Assembly: GCF_000004195.4 (NCBI RefSeq)
Contig: NC_030683.2
Coordinates: 8,103,593-8,167,592 of the forward strand
Origin: Xenopus tropicalis
Taxonomy: Eukaryota; Chordata; Amphibia; Anura; Pipidae
DNA: 64,000 bases
Reading direction: 5' to 3'
Below, one piece after another: positions 1-13,200 of this stretch. The notes below the pieces were generated by a model, which saw nothing but the letters and a program-made list of their open reading frames with translations, did no database searches and was not told the DNA's origin. A program made the translations under genes and the position numbers. How positions within the stretch are numbered: the stretch's first letter is position 1; each line of letters starts with the position of its first letter.

Positions 1-1052
1 AAAGAACTGCTCCATGAATCAAAAGGTCTTGTTATCCAAACAGAATGCCATGATCATATTGCACAGCCCTTCTCAGAGCATTTATTCATCTGTATCTATG
101 TCTAAGTTCCCCAGAGAACCCAAGTCTTATATAACCCTAACCTACATATACACACACTAGGGCCCATCTCCACAGCCAATAAGCCTACAGCATTCTTTTT
201 ATGGTGACCTATAGACAGGGCCGCCATCAGAAATCACTGGGCCCCTCACAACAAAATTTTCTGGGCCGGGCCCGGGACGATTGTCCCCTCTGTGCCCCCC
301 TGATGGCGGCCCTGCCTATAGAACATGAGTAAGGCCTATCCCTAGTCATGGCAGGGAATGGTGCCATAGAGACTGTCTATCATCAGGGCCAACAGTCAGA
401 TCATAATGGGTTTAAGCAAACCTGATGAAAGAGAACCACATTGACGGGTGGTTGCATGTCTCACCCATCGTTATTTACTTATCCGAAAGATATATTTCTT
501 GTTGGTTATTGGTCAGATATCAGTCAAGCAGGCTGTCAGTTTATCCCTATACTGACTGTGCTTGAAGATGCCAAATTGGCAGCTTATATTGTCCCATGTA
601 AGTTTTATTGGCATCCGGTTTTTGTAGACTAGATGGTCACAATGTATAAGAAGTTACTGTTGCAATATTGCCCTGCCGCCTGCAGGTCTGCGTCATTTAA
701 ACACATAAATCCCAGGCAAGTAGGGACCAGGTCAGAACAGAAGTTAAGACTGGAAGAACCACAGCTACCCTACCTCTACCACCAAATACTGGGGACCCTA
801 TTGTTGCGTTAGCCCTGACATCGAGTATTTAGTATGGTTCAATGTATCACATGGGCCATAAAGGTTACACTAGTCCTGGGCCCTATGGGGAAACCCTGTT
901 TTTTCTATGGCAGACCTGGATAGGTTCCAACTTTTATAAAAAACAACTATATTCATAACATCTGGCAAAGCCATTCCATAGGGTGGTTATGATTCCAGAT
1001 GGATTCAGTTCCATGGCCGTCATTCATGCTATGTCCTTGCTTTCTTCTGTAG
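1..1052. other. Intron upstream of the first visible A2M-like exon
   Basis: I found no exon here that joins the A2M reading frame at 1053. It contains a 99-bp hAT-type MITE at 216-314. Short open frames at 441-632 and 983-1171 have no family match. Confidence 0.6.
216..314. mobile_element. 99-bp hAT-type MITE with perfect TIRs
   Basis: It starts CAGGGCCGCCATCAG and ends with the exact reverse complement, 15 bp. It is flanked by the 8-bp direct repeat CCTATAGA at 208-215 and 315-322, the target duplication length of hAT elements. A longer relative lies at 45871-46925. Confidence 0.85.
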
Positions 1053-1224
1053 GATCCTTCTGGGAGCCGCGTAGCCCAGTGGCTAGATGTGGTTTCTCCG
1101 GGCGGTGTGGCACAAATGTCCTTCCAGCTGATCAGCGATGCCACTCCGGGCACCTACAATATCATTGCTGAGAGCACACCAGAGAATATTGCTCACATGG
1201 ATTCTTTTAGAGTGGAAGAATACA
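1053..1224 (+). CDS. A2M-like exon 1 in window (MG2 part)
   Basis: The acceptor is TTCTGTAG and the donor is GTATGA. It is read from a full first codon and ends at phase 1. The translation begins DPSGSRVAQW and ends near FRVEEY, which corresponds to human DPKGNRIAQW...FTVEEF. It starts at the same codon as the human exon, so the preceding exon should end in phase 0. Confidence 0.93.
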
Positions 1225-4200
1225 GTATGAACCAAGTTCCTTATCATTTAATATAGCAACTCCCTAGGCCTGTGGGGTTCTATATAATATTAATGTTCAT
1301 ATCAAGTCAATATCATTTCCCTATACTGGGAGACTAACCATTTCAGTGCTGCCGAAGATCTCACCTATCAGTTACAAGAGTTTCAAAAGCACCCATTCAG
1401 CTGTAGGTGCAACTGCAGGATCCCTAAGGTCATCTACCCTTAGTAGATTAGCCCTTATATACTGGTGTAGGTAGTCTGCAACTAAAGCAGCAGACTGGAT
1501 ACACTAATGGCAGCATACGGGGGGTGGGGCAGGGAGTGTGTAACGTAAGCAGTGGGTGGGACTTGAATACACTCATGGGAGTATACAGGGGGTGGGGCAG
1601 GGAGTGTGTAACGTAAGCAGTGGGTGGGACTTGAATACACTAATGGGAGTATACAGGGGGTGGGTCAGGGAGTGTGTAACGTAAGCAGTGGGTGGGACTT
1701 GAATACACTCATGGGAGTATACAGGGGGTGGGGCAGGGAGTGTGTAACGTAAGCAGTGGGTGGGACTTGAACACACTAATGAGAGTATACAGGGGGTGGG
1801 GCAGGGAGTGTGTAAGGTAAGCAGTGGGTGGGACTTGAACACACTAATGGCAGCATACAGGGGGTGGGATAAAGAGTGCTATCAGGTCATCTCTCACTAT
1901 GTCTCATTCCTCTTTGTACATCTTTTCTCAGTGCTCCTGGTTCTGTTTAACAGTATTTGCTTGTTCCCTTTCAGTACCGCCCAGATTTAGCGTCTCTGTG
2001 GTTTCCCCTCGTACTTTATCTGTATTGGATGAGAGTATGAAAGTGAATGTCTCGGCTGAGTAAGTAATATTGCATGTTATTTACCATAGTGATAGCCTAA
2101 TACAGAACTATTATATACTCATACATACAAGACTTGCTAACTAGCCATCAGCCCCTTGAGTTCTGACTATAGTAGACAGTGTGGCCTACTGCAGGTTCTG
2201 ATGGTAGGAACTGCTCTTTTCTATGGACTTGAAGTACACAGTGTGGCCTACTGCAGGTTCTGATGGTAGGAACTGCTCTTTTCTATGGACTTGAAGTACA
2301 CAGTGTGGCCTACTGCAGGTTCTGATGGTAGGAACTGCTCTTTTCTATGGACTTGAAGTAGACAGTGTGGCCTACTGCAGGTTCTGATGGGAGGAACTGC
2401 TCTTTTCTATGGACTTGAAGTACACAGTGTGGCCTACTGCAGGTTCTGATGGGAGGAACTGCTCTTTTCTATGGACTTGAAGTAGACAGTGTGGCCTACT
2501 GCAGGTTCTGATGGTAGGAACTGCTCTTTTCTATGGACTTGAAGTAGACAGTGTGGCCTACTGCAGGTTCTGATGGTAGGGGCTGCTGTTTTCTATGGAC
2601 TTGAAGTAGACAGTGTGGCCTACGGCAGGTTCTGATGGGAGGAACTGCTCTTTTCTATGGACTTGAAGTACACAGTGTGGCCTACTGCAGGTTCTGATGG
2701 TAGGAACTGCTCTTTCTATGGACTTGAAGTACACAGTGTGGCCTACTGCAGGTTCTGATGGGAGGAACTGCTCTTTTCTATGGACTTGAAGTACACAGTG
2801 TGGCCTACTGCAGGTTCTGATGGTAGGAACTGCTCTTTTCTATGGACTTGAAGTAGACAGTGTGGCCTACTGCAGGTTCTGATGGTAGGAACTGCTCTTT
2901 TCTATGGACTTGAAGTAGACAGTGTGGCCTACTGCAGGTTCTGATGGTAGGGGCTGCTGTTTTCTATGGACTTGAAGTAGACAGTGTGGCCTACGGCAGG
3001 TTCTGATGGAAGGAACTGCTCTTTTCTATGGACTTGAAGTACACAGTGTGGCCTACTGCAGGTTCTGATGGGAGGAACTGCTCTTTTCTATGGACTTGAA
3101 GTACACAGTGTGGCCTACTGCAGGTTCTGATGGTAGGAACTGCTCTTTTCTATGGACTTGAAGTACACAGTGTGGCCTACTGCAGGTTCTGATGGTAGGA
3201 ACTGCTCTTTTCTATGGACTTGAAGTACACAGTGTGGCCTACTGCAGGTTCTGATGGTAGGAACTGCTCTTTTCTATGGACTTGAAGTAGACAGTGTGGC
3301 CTACTGCAGGTTCTGATGGTAGGAACTGCTCTTTTCTATGGACTTGAAGTACACAGTGTGGCCTACTGCAGGTTCTGATGGTAGGAACTGCTCTTTTCTA
3401 TGGACTTGAAGTACACAGTGTGGCCTACTGCAGGTTCTGATGGTAGGAACTGCTCTTTTCTATGGACTTGAAGTACACAGTGTGGCCTACTGCAGGTTCT
3501 GATGGTAGGAACTGCTCTTTTCTATGGACTTGAAGTACCCAGTGTGGCCTACTGCAGGTTCTGATGGTAGGAACTGCTCTTTTCTATGGACTTGAAGTAG
3601 ATAGTATGGCCTACTGCAGGTTCTGATGGTAGGAACTGCTTCTTTTCTATGGACTTGAAGTAGACAGTGTGGCCTACTGCAGGTTCTGATGGTAGGAACT
3701 GCTCTTTTCTATGGACTTGAAATAGACAGTGTGGCCTACTGCAGGTTCTGATGGTAGGAACTGCTCTTTTCTATGGACTTGAAGTAGACAGTGTGGCCTA
3801 CTGCAGGTTCTGATGGTAGGGAACTGCTCTTTTCTATGGACTTTGAAGTACACAGTGTGGCCTACTGCAGGTTCTGATGGTAGGAACTGCTCTTTTCTAT
3901 GGACTTGAAGTACACAGTGTGGCCTACTGCAGGTTCTGATGGTAGGAACTGCTCTTTTCTATGGACTTGAAGTACACAGTGTGGCCTACTGCAGGTTCTG
4001 ATGGCAGGAACTGCTCTTTCTATGGACTTGAAGTAGACAGTGTGGCCTACTGCAGGTTCTGATGGTAGGAACTGCTCTTTTCTATGGACTTGAAGTAGAC
4101 AGTGTGGCCTACTGCAGGTTCTGATGGTAGGAACTGCTCTTTTCTATGGACTTGAAGTAGACAGTGTGGCCTACTGCAGGTTCTGATGGTAGGAACTGCT

Positions 4201-7200
4201 CTTTTCTATGGACTTGAAGTAGACAGTGTGGCCTACTGCAGGTTCTGATGGTAGGAACTGCTCTTTTCTATGGACTTGAAGTAGACAGTGTGGCCTACTG
4301 CAGGTTCTGATGGTAGGAACTGCTCTTTTCTATGGACTTGAAGTGGAAGTGGGTGTAGGACTAGACTAAAACAGTCTTTATTTTCCTTGCGCACCACAAG
4401 GGTCATTGCAACAGGCAAAAACACGCTAAAGGGCAGATCCATAATAAATAAGGCTGTTTTATCAACAAGATAAAGATTTGGCTTAATGGCACCATAAAGT
4501 CTGTAGCATCTCAATGGCTCTTCATCCTCAGATACACATATGGGCAGCCCGTGCCGGGGAATGTCACACTACAGATTTGCAAACAAGTTTTCTCCTATGG
4601 AAGAGCACAAAACTGCTTAAAAGACAAAACACAAAAATGCTTGAACACAACTGGCCAGGTAAGTACCCAGAAGCCTCCATAGATTAATGTCGATCTACTG
4701 TAGCATTGCTAGATGTCAGCTGTTTGCAGATGTACAGTCACCAAAATACTGCGACTCACACTGGGGTGAACATGTCAACATCATTTAGATTTGTCAAGTG
4801 AACATACTGGGTACTGTTACCCCAATGTTTCTATATATCTGTAACCTTGTTATGGGCTAAGGGGGCCCAGCCTGAAGGCCAGTTAGGGGGGGATTTGGGG
4901 TGAGTGCTTATTTGTGCCCTGGGTACCCCTGGAACTATAGCAGGGTGACTGTTACCCCAATATTTCTATATATCTGTAACCTTGTTATGGGCTAAGGGGG
5001 CCCAGCCTGAAGGCCAGTTAGGGGGGGATTTGGGGTGAGTGCTTATTTGTGCCCTGGGTACCCCTGGAACTATAGCGGGGTGACTGTTACCCCAATGTTT
5101 CTATATATCTGTAACCTTGTTATGGGCTAAGGGGGCCCAGCCTGAAGGCCAGTTAGGGGGGATTTGGGGTGAGTGCTTATTTGTGCCCTGGGTACCCCTG
5201 GAACTATAGCAGGGTGACTGTTACCCCAATGTTTCTATATATCTGTAACCTTGTTATGGGCTAAGGGGGCCCAGCCTGAAGGCCAGTTAGGGGGGGATTT
5301 GGGGTGAGTGCTTATTTGCAATTAGATGCCACATGGGGATAGAAAGGTACAATGTGGGGAAAGAAACAAAAAACACTGTTTCATTGTTTTTTTAAATGAT
5401 TTTTTTGTGCCATTAGTGAATCAGATGGGAAAATAAAAGTATTAGCCTGTATATATCACCCCCTTCACTGTTTAATCTCTCTCTTCTCCTGAACACTTAT
5501 TGCAGCTGGGCCCTGATGGAATATACCATGGTGAAATTGATCTGAGCCCTTTAAACATAGGGCTTTCTGTCTTTGGGTCATCCCTGAATATGATCATTGC
5601 AGTGGCTGAGGAAGGCTCAGGTAAGAGAGGCCTAATTTCACTTTGTTGTCTCATGAAGGAACAATTTACCCCTGTGTTCATCGTGAGCCAAAATAGGGCT
5701 TCTATGGAAAATATGTTCTGCCTGCACAAAGTCTTAACAGTTATGGTTTTGTTCTTCCCCCATCTCTAAACATGGTGTCAAAATGTTCAATTTCATCTTC
5801 TGCCGCCCTGGATCCTTTACAAGAGAACACTTGAATGCAATGGAGACATGAGACTTCTTTAAAGATGGGCATTACTATTAGTTACTGTATCTTGGAGGAT
5901 TCTGGGAATCATAATGCAATAGCATTTAGATATCCAAAGTAAATAAACAGAGATGGTGTATATGGGATACCCCAAACATAATGGCTGTCAGGACTGTCCA
6001 ACTGGGGAAACATGTAGCCCTCAAGGGGTTCTTCATGGCTGTACTCTTGAATTGTGTTACCATAGATTCTTCCTATGTAACAAATCATGATTGAATCATA
6101 ACCCAGTCATATAGGTAACTAACTAAGTAGTAGACCAGGAAGAAAATCTCACTTTCTCCTCATATGATAGATCTTCTCTCATAATGATAATTAATGTATT
6201 AAGAGTATGTTTCCATGGGCATTTGGAGGGGAATCTCACCAACTGCTGGGAATGGAGCCCTAGAGCTTAATTGCTTGAGTTTCTTCATTCAACTGAGCCT
6301 CCTAATACCCAAGGGCTGTCCCCCTAATTGTGTAATACAGTTAATCCTTGCAGAGCAAGATACATAATCTGGTTTTGCCTTACGTTGCAGGGGTTCAAGT
6401 AAGAGAAAACCGTTACATTGGGATCAGTAGCCAGCTTGCCAGTCTAACGCTTGACTACGAGTCTCTGCAGCAGCATTACAAGCGGGGGATCCCTTACACT
6501 GGCAAAGTGAGTGACTTCTTTTTTCTGGCTATTTAGCAGAACAAAATAACATCATGAGTTGTAGTTCATGCGTGTAGCACGCCCTACTGTAGCCCCACCC
6601 ACACAAGCTTGACGTACATGTAGCACATTCTGTATATCTATTGCATAGGGTGCCATGATCTTTAGAACAGAATAGGGTTTGTGTTATATTATTATATGAC
6701 TGATGTTACAGATGACAAATGCAAATAATGCACTTCTTAATTACAGGTGAGGTTAACGAATGAGAAGGGCGAGCCTCTTGCTCATGAAGAAGTCGAGCTG
6801 CAGGTTGAGGGATTGAGGCCTATTCAGAAAATAATCACAGACCAGGCTGGAGTGGCAGAGTTTCACATTGATACCTCCAGTTTTGTGATGCCCAATTTCA
6901 CATTCAAGGTAGGTATTGTATAAAAAAGATCAGTGTTTATATAGCAGCAATGGTATTCACCCATGATCTATTATTTCAGGGGCCCCCAACCTTTCTTACT
7001 CGGGAGCCACAGTAAAATATAAAAAGACTTGGGGAGCAACACAAGCACCATAACAGTTCATGGAGGAGCCAAATAAGGGCTGTGATTGGCTATTAGGGGC
7101 CTCTATGCACCCTATCAGCTTACAGGGGGCTTTATTTGGTAGGAAATCTTGTTTTTATTCAACCAAAACTTGCCCCAAGTCAGGAATTCAAACATAACTC

Positions 7201-10200
7201 CCTGGTTTGGGGGCACTGAGAGCAACATCCAAGGGGTTGGGGAGCGACATGTTGCCCCTGAGCCACTGGTTGGGGATCACTGTATTATTTATATGCCCCT
7301 GAGCCATAAGCTGGAGCAGAAATAGTTTGGATCAAGTGGAAGTAACACATTTGGAGGTCCTCATTCATTTAGGGTGACAGTCATGTTTCATAACTGCCCT
7401 TGTGCTGGGCCCTGGTCCTGCTTGGCAGAAACCCGACGGGCCTAGTAAGAAGTAAATGGGCCGCTGTAGACGGCAAAACTGACTGGTTCCATGTACTGTT
7501 CCCCCCTACCACCTATCCCAGACTGTGATCAGCAGCTAAAAATGTAGGAAAAGTGCAAGAGATGAGGGTGGATAAACACAATACAGGGCAATGAGAAGGA
7601 AAGAGAGTTAGAGGAGTATAAAAGGCAGAAGAGTAGGTGGAAGTGGTAGAAGGATTAGGGGTGGAGAGGAATTAATAACGGAATGGCAGATAGGACAGTT
7701 GGTAGGAGCACAGAAGAAGAGACAGAAAGCAGATGAAAGCTCCTTCCATTCTGCCTTTGGCACATACCAGCCAGTGTTCTTTTCTGTTCCTTGGCTCCCA
7801 TAGGCCAAGACAAACCACTACAAAAGTACAGATCCCACACTACCATTGTTTTGGATACACTTTAAAGCCTCTCCTCTTTCCCTAGGCCACTTATCAGAAT
7901 CCAGCCCTGTGTTACTATGCCCAGTGGGAAACCACTCCCTATCCTTCTACTGAATATCAAGTGCTACGGTTCTACTCCAAGACTGGCAGCTTCTTGCACA
8001 TTAATGGCCCCAAGGAGACACTGAGTTGTGGGAAGAGCTACAGCATCAATGTGCAGTATATTGTCGGCTGTGATGCGGCGGGAGACAAAACTACCTTCTA
8101 CTTCTTGGTGAGTGGCACTAGGAACCATACCCATCCGGCCAACACTGCCGTGATATTTATGGGGTACTTTCTATTTCTAAATGACACTCCCTGCCATTTA
8201 ACCTTTTATTCTTGTACCAACAAATGTATTTGTAGCTGTAATATTGGTGTGTAGGCGCCATCTCAGTGCCTTGTGCCTGAGTCTGAGCTTTCAGCCAGCG
8301 CTACACATTAGAACTGCTTTCAGCTAACCTATTGTTTCTCCTACTCCCATGTAACTGGAGGAGTCCCAAGCCGGACTTGGATTTCTTACTATTGAGTGCT
8401 ATTCTGATACCTACTGGGAGCTGCTATCTTGCTCCCTTCCCATTGTTCTGCTGATCGGCTGCTAGGGGTGAGGGGGGGGGATATCACTCCAACTTGCAGC
8501 GCAGCAGTAAAGTGTGCCTGAGTCTGAGCTTTCAGAAGGAGCCAGCGCTACACATTAGAACTGCTTTCAGCTCACCTATTGTTTCTCCTACTCCCATGCA
8601 ACTGGAGGAGTCCCAAGCCGGACTTGGATTTCTTACTATTGAGTGCTATTCTGATACCTACTGGGAGCTGCTATCTTGCTCCCTTCCCATTGTTCTGCTG
8701 ATTGGCTGCTGGGGGTGAGGGGGGGGGGGATATCACTCCAACTTGCAGCGCAGCAGTAAAGTGTGCCTGAGTCTGAGCTTTCAGAAGGAGCCAGCGCTAC
8801 ACATTAGAACTGCTTTCAGCTAACCTATTGTTTCCCCTACTCCCATGGAACTGGAGGAGTCCCAAGCCAGACTTGGATTTCTTACTTTTGAGCAGTATTT
8901 GTGAGCAAATATTCTTTTGGGCAGCTTTTTATGAAAAAGTGTGAAGCATGGGGCTTGTCCACTGAGTATGAATCCAAGGTTGGTCCTTTGGCACAGGGGC
9001 CACAGTTGAGCAATCTCATACCCCCCTATAGCAATCCTTGCTTACCTCCCCATTGGTTTATATAAAAACAATATATATTTTCCATGGTTTACTTTGATTT
9101 GCCATCCAGATGCTCAATACACAAACACATTGTTACTGCAGGTGATGTCCAAAGAAAAGATCGTTCTCTCTGGGGCACAGGATGTTGATCTTACTACATG
9201 TGAGTACAAGGGGCTTGCTGGGTATGGGGGTTCGGGCGGACTGCGTTCAGCCATCTTTAATTGAAGCAATGCCCCCTCTGTTTTGTTCAATGGAGGCTTA
9301 TGATGCTACACACACGACTTCATGCTTTATTGGTATAACACGGCCTATGGGAACATTTTGTCACAAAAGCTTTATGGAATTGTATTTTGTTGGTGTGACT
9401 TTCCCTTTAAGTGAGCAATGCCTTCTCTTCCTACAGCTAAAAATGGTTCCATTTCTCTAAATATTGATGTTACTTCCGAACTCACTCCCTCTGCACGAGT
9501 TATAGTGTATGGCGTATTGGACTCCGAGCTCATAGCGGATTCTATTAATCTGTTTATTGAAACCTGCTTCCAGCACCAGGTCAGTTGATACTCGATAGGC
9601 AAAAGTTTGGGTTTCTGTGAGAGAAGTGTTGGTAGTAAATCATAATCAATACGCAAAAAAAGGTAAATATCTTCCAAAACGTAGTACTGTACCCCCTACA
9701 GTAAATGATAAGGATATTAGAAGTCAATAATAATAAATAAAACAAATGATATGTCTTTTTAAGGTTTCCCTTAGCTTCTCAGAGGCTCAGGGCCCACCAG
9801 CCTCAAATGTTGGCCTGCAGCTATCAGCAGCTCCCGGGGCTACGTGTGGAGTTCGAGTCATTGATTACAGTCTCCTCTTGCTCAATCCATATGAAAGATT
9901 CTCGGCAGATACAGTGAGTATAAGAAATGGTTTTGCTCATTCCACTTGCCATTTTGACTATATGAATGACTTTTTGAAGTTTTACATTTAGATTTGAGGT
10001 CAGTTTCATCTCCTACGTTGGTCGTAGGTTGACTTTATTTGGTTCAAACAGTAATGTCAGGTTGACTATTCCAAGAACTTTGTATTCTACTGTTGTCAAG
10101 TGTCGCAAGGGCATCCATAAGGTTGGCCAGACCAACGGTAAGGAACTAAAGTCTCCAAAACAGACAAAAAGAAGAGTAACCATAAAACTATAAAAGAGCA

Positions 10201-13200
10201 GAATGCCAGCAAACCAAATAAGCAACAGCAAGCAGAAATAGTACAATGTACTTCGCAGCATGCCAAGAAGTGTTCCAAAAACAAGAGCCAAATGCCTGAG
10301 GGGAGCGAGCCAGGAACTGGGCAACGACAGGGCTCTGACAGGGCTAGGGAGGAGGGAACTGGGGGATGTGTTAGGGTTGTAGTTTGTTGGGTGCCTGTTA
10401 GGAAAGGTGGAGACACAAAGGGTTAAAAGAGGAAGGAAATTAAGGTGGGTTCTCTCTTCTCTTGAATAGGTCCCATCCACCCTCTCAAGAGCAAAGTAGG
10501 GATGGTAGATAGTATGGAGTCGCAGCAGGGGGGCCTCCCCTGGGGTGGAGCCAGTGATAGGGGTATGAAGTTTAGGGCGTAACAAGGGTTAGGCCTGTCT
10601 TCAAAGTGATGGCAGTGGCCCGGTGGAAGGCATGAGTTATGGAGGAAAGCTGCCGTTATGGAGAGACAAAAGGTGGGCCCCTCACTCTTGGTTGAATGGT
10701 TTGGCCTTCAATGGCTATCGGAGGTTACAAGGAAGTTCATTGTTAAATAATTTATCAGTGTAATTGTTTACATTGCCTTACACTTAACTGATGTTTATTT
10801 ACGTTGCTTGTTAAATATGTAAACAAACCAGGTGTGGCCTTGCCTTTTTCCCCCAAAGTGTTTTGCGTAGTTTAGTATGTTCTCTTAATAAAGGGGGGAG
10901 GGGCTTGTAGTTGTAGGGAGGGACTCGTCAAATTGGCACTGCCCCTGTCCTGCAATGTAAGGAGTCAATGACAATAGATAATGTAGGGAGAATAATGTTG
11001 GTAGAATTCAGGCAATGAGCTTCACCTTAATGCATCACACTGATGAACTCAAAATGGGGGTGCTATAGGTAGAAAGCATAGATGGTGGGTGCCAAAGCAC
11101 AATGGCCAGTGCTATTACTGTATTATGGCTATATGGTTACAGTAATGGTTCATAGTCAATCAAACTATTTTATTTAGCTAAGGTTCACAAGGAGAACCTG
11201 AGCAGCACATCTTTTGGGGTGTAAGATGTTTGGGGCAGACTGGGGTCACGCATCCATAGAAAACAGGTACAGCGCTGAGGGGTAGCCATAAATCAGGGGT
11301 ATTTGGTACACATGTCAACTGTCAGGAATCAGAAAACTGAAAATCAGAGATGAGGAAACAGAGAAATAGGCAAATCTGGCACCAAAAGATTGTGTGATGA
11401 TGTCACGATGTGTGGTGATGTCATGCAGTGTGGTGATGTCACTGCCGTTCATATACCTGCTAAAGAACAGTTTTAAGAGCAAAAAGAGATATTTTTCACC
11501 TCTCAGTGTTGCATATGTAGAGGAAATACATAGAAACATGTGCCTTATTTGTATTACAGGTCTACAACTCCATTCCACATCTGTCACTCTATGGCTACCA
11601 AGTTGGAGACTTTAATTTGGAAGACTCAACGCCTCCCTGTGAGGATCCTAACAAAGAAATATTTTATAACGGGGATTACTATAAACCAATAAGCAGCTAT
11701 TCAGAAGGAGACTCCTACGAAATCTTTAAGGTAAAAACTAAACTCAGAAAGTAGAAATCAGAGAGGCAGTCCAATGTGGTTCTAGGTACTTCTAGATTCA
11801 GAGAGTTCGGGCCTACAAATGTTGTCCACAATATTTGGCTAAAGATAAATGTGCTGGATTTGTTGGATACGTTCTACAAAAAACATTAAGCCAAAAACAA
11901 ATCAGAATGCAAGGACCTATCACATTGCTCAGTTCTTAGTAAATACTTCTGTGCATCTTCCATTATGGATTGTTAGCGATAAAGAGAAGAGCTGACTCGC
12001 TCAAAATGAGGGGTTCACCCAATACTGGGAGGCTGACCCCACCTAGGGGGGCTGAAAGGGGGCTCGTTACTGTGAGATTTTGAGAGAATGCCTTCTGTGC
12101 TCTCCTAGACCTTTAGAAGGCCATCAAGAAGATCAGTTAGGTAGAGATCTGGTCAGTTAGGAAGAGAAGACAAGTATGTTTTCCTACATCTGTAGACTTG
12201 TTGGAGTTAAACAGTATCCATATTAAATGTTGGACCCCAAAAAGTGCAAAAATGCTTTTATAGGGAAAACACAAGGACATAGTGAGAGGACAAAATGTAG
12301 AGTTGGAGGTACTGGAAAAAAACAAGAAAAAAATATATACAGGTATAGGATCTATTATCCAGAATGCTTGGGATCTGGGGTTTTCTTTCCGTAATTTGGA
12401 TCACCATACCATAAGTCTACTAAAAGTTAATTTATACAGTAAATGAACCCAGTTGGGATCAAGTGCAATAATATAATATTATAATATAATACTTGTATAA
12501 CATGTTGTAATATATGAGGATATTAAAAGTCACCTTGGAGTTCCATGACCTCGGCTTCCCTTTATATGGCCATGGAACTACTCAGTATCCATATATGTTA
12601 CAATAGGGGGTACTTTATTCACTATATATTATAAGGAACTCCTCGGGGGCTTATAATATCCCTATATGTTACAATAGGGGGTACTTTATTCACTATATAT
12701 TATAAGGAACTCCTCTGTGACTTATAATATCCCTATATGTTACAATAGGGGGTACTTTATTCACTATATATTATAAGGAACTCCTCGGGGGCTTATAATA
12801 TCCCTATATGTTACAATAGGGGGTACTTTATTCACTATATATTATAAGGAACTCCTCTGTGACTTATAATATCCCTATATGTTACAATAGGGGGTACTTT
12901 ATTCACTATATATTATAAGGAACTCCTCGGGGGCTTATAATATCCCTATATGTTACAATAGGGGGCACTTTATTCACTATATATTATAAGGAACTCCTCG
13001 GGGCTTATAATATCCCTATATGTTACAATAGGGGGTACTTTATTCACTATATATTATAAGGAACTCCTCGGGGGCTTATAATATCCCTATATGTTACAAT
13101 AGGGGGTACTTTATTCACTATATATTATAAGGAACTCCTCGGGGGCTTATATAATGGAGTATGGGAGACGGCCTTCCCATAATATGGAGCTTTCTAAATA

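Noticed and set aside
441..632. Open frame with an apparent donor (CAT/GTAAGT at about 599) upstream of the first A2M-like exon
   Set aside because: The peptide does not match the segment expected before DPSGSRVAQW and I found no convincing acceptor and phase to join at 1053.
10013..10585. 190-codon minus-strand open frame in an A2M intron
   Set aside because: Low-complexity, Leu-rich peptide without recognisable domains; no second LTR or splice support.
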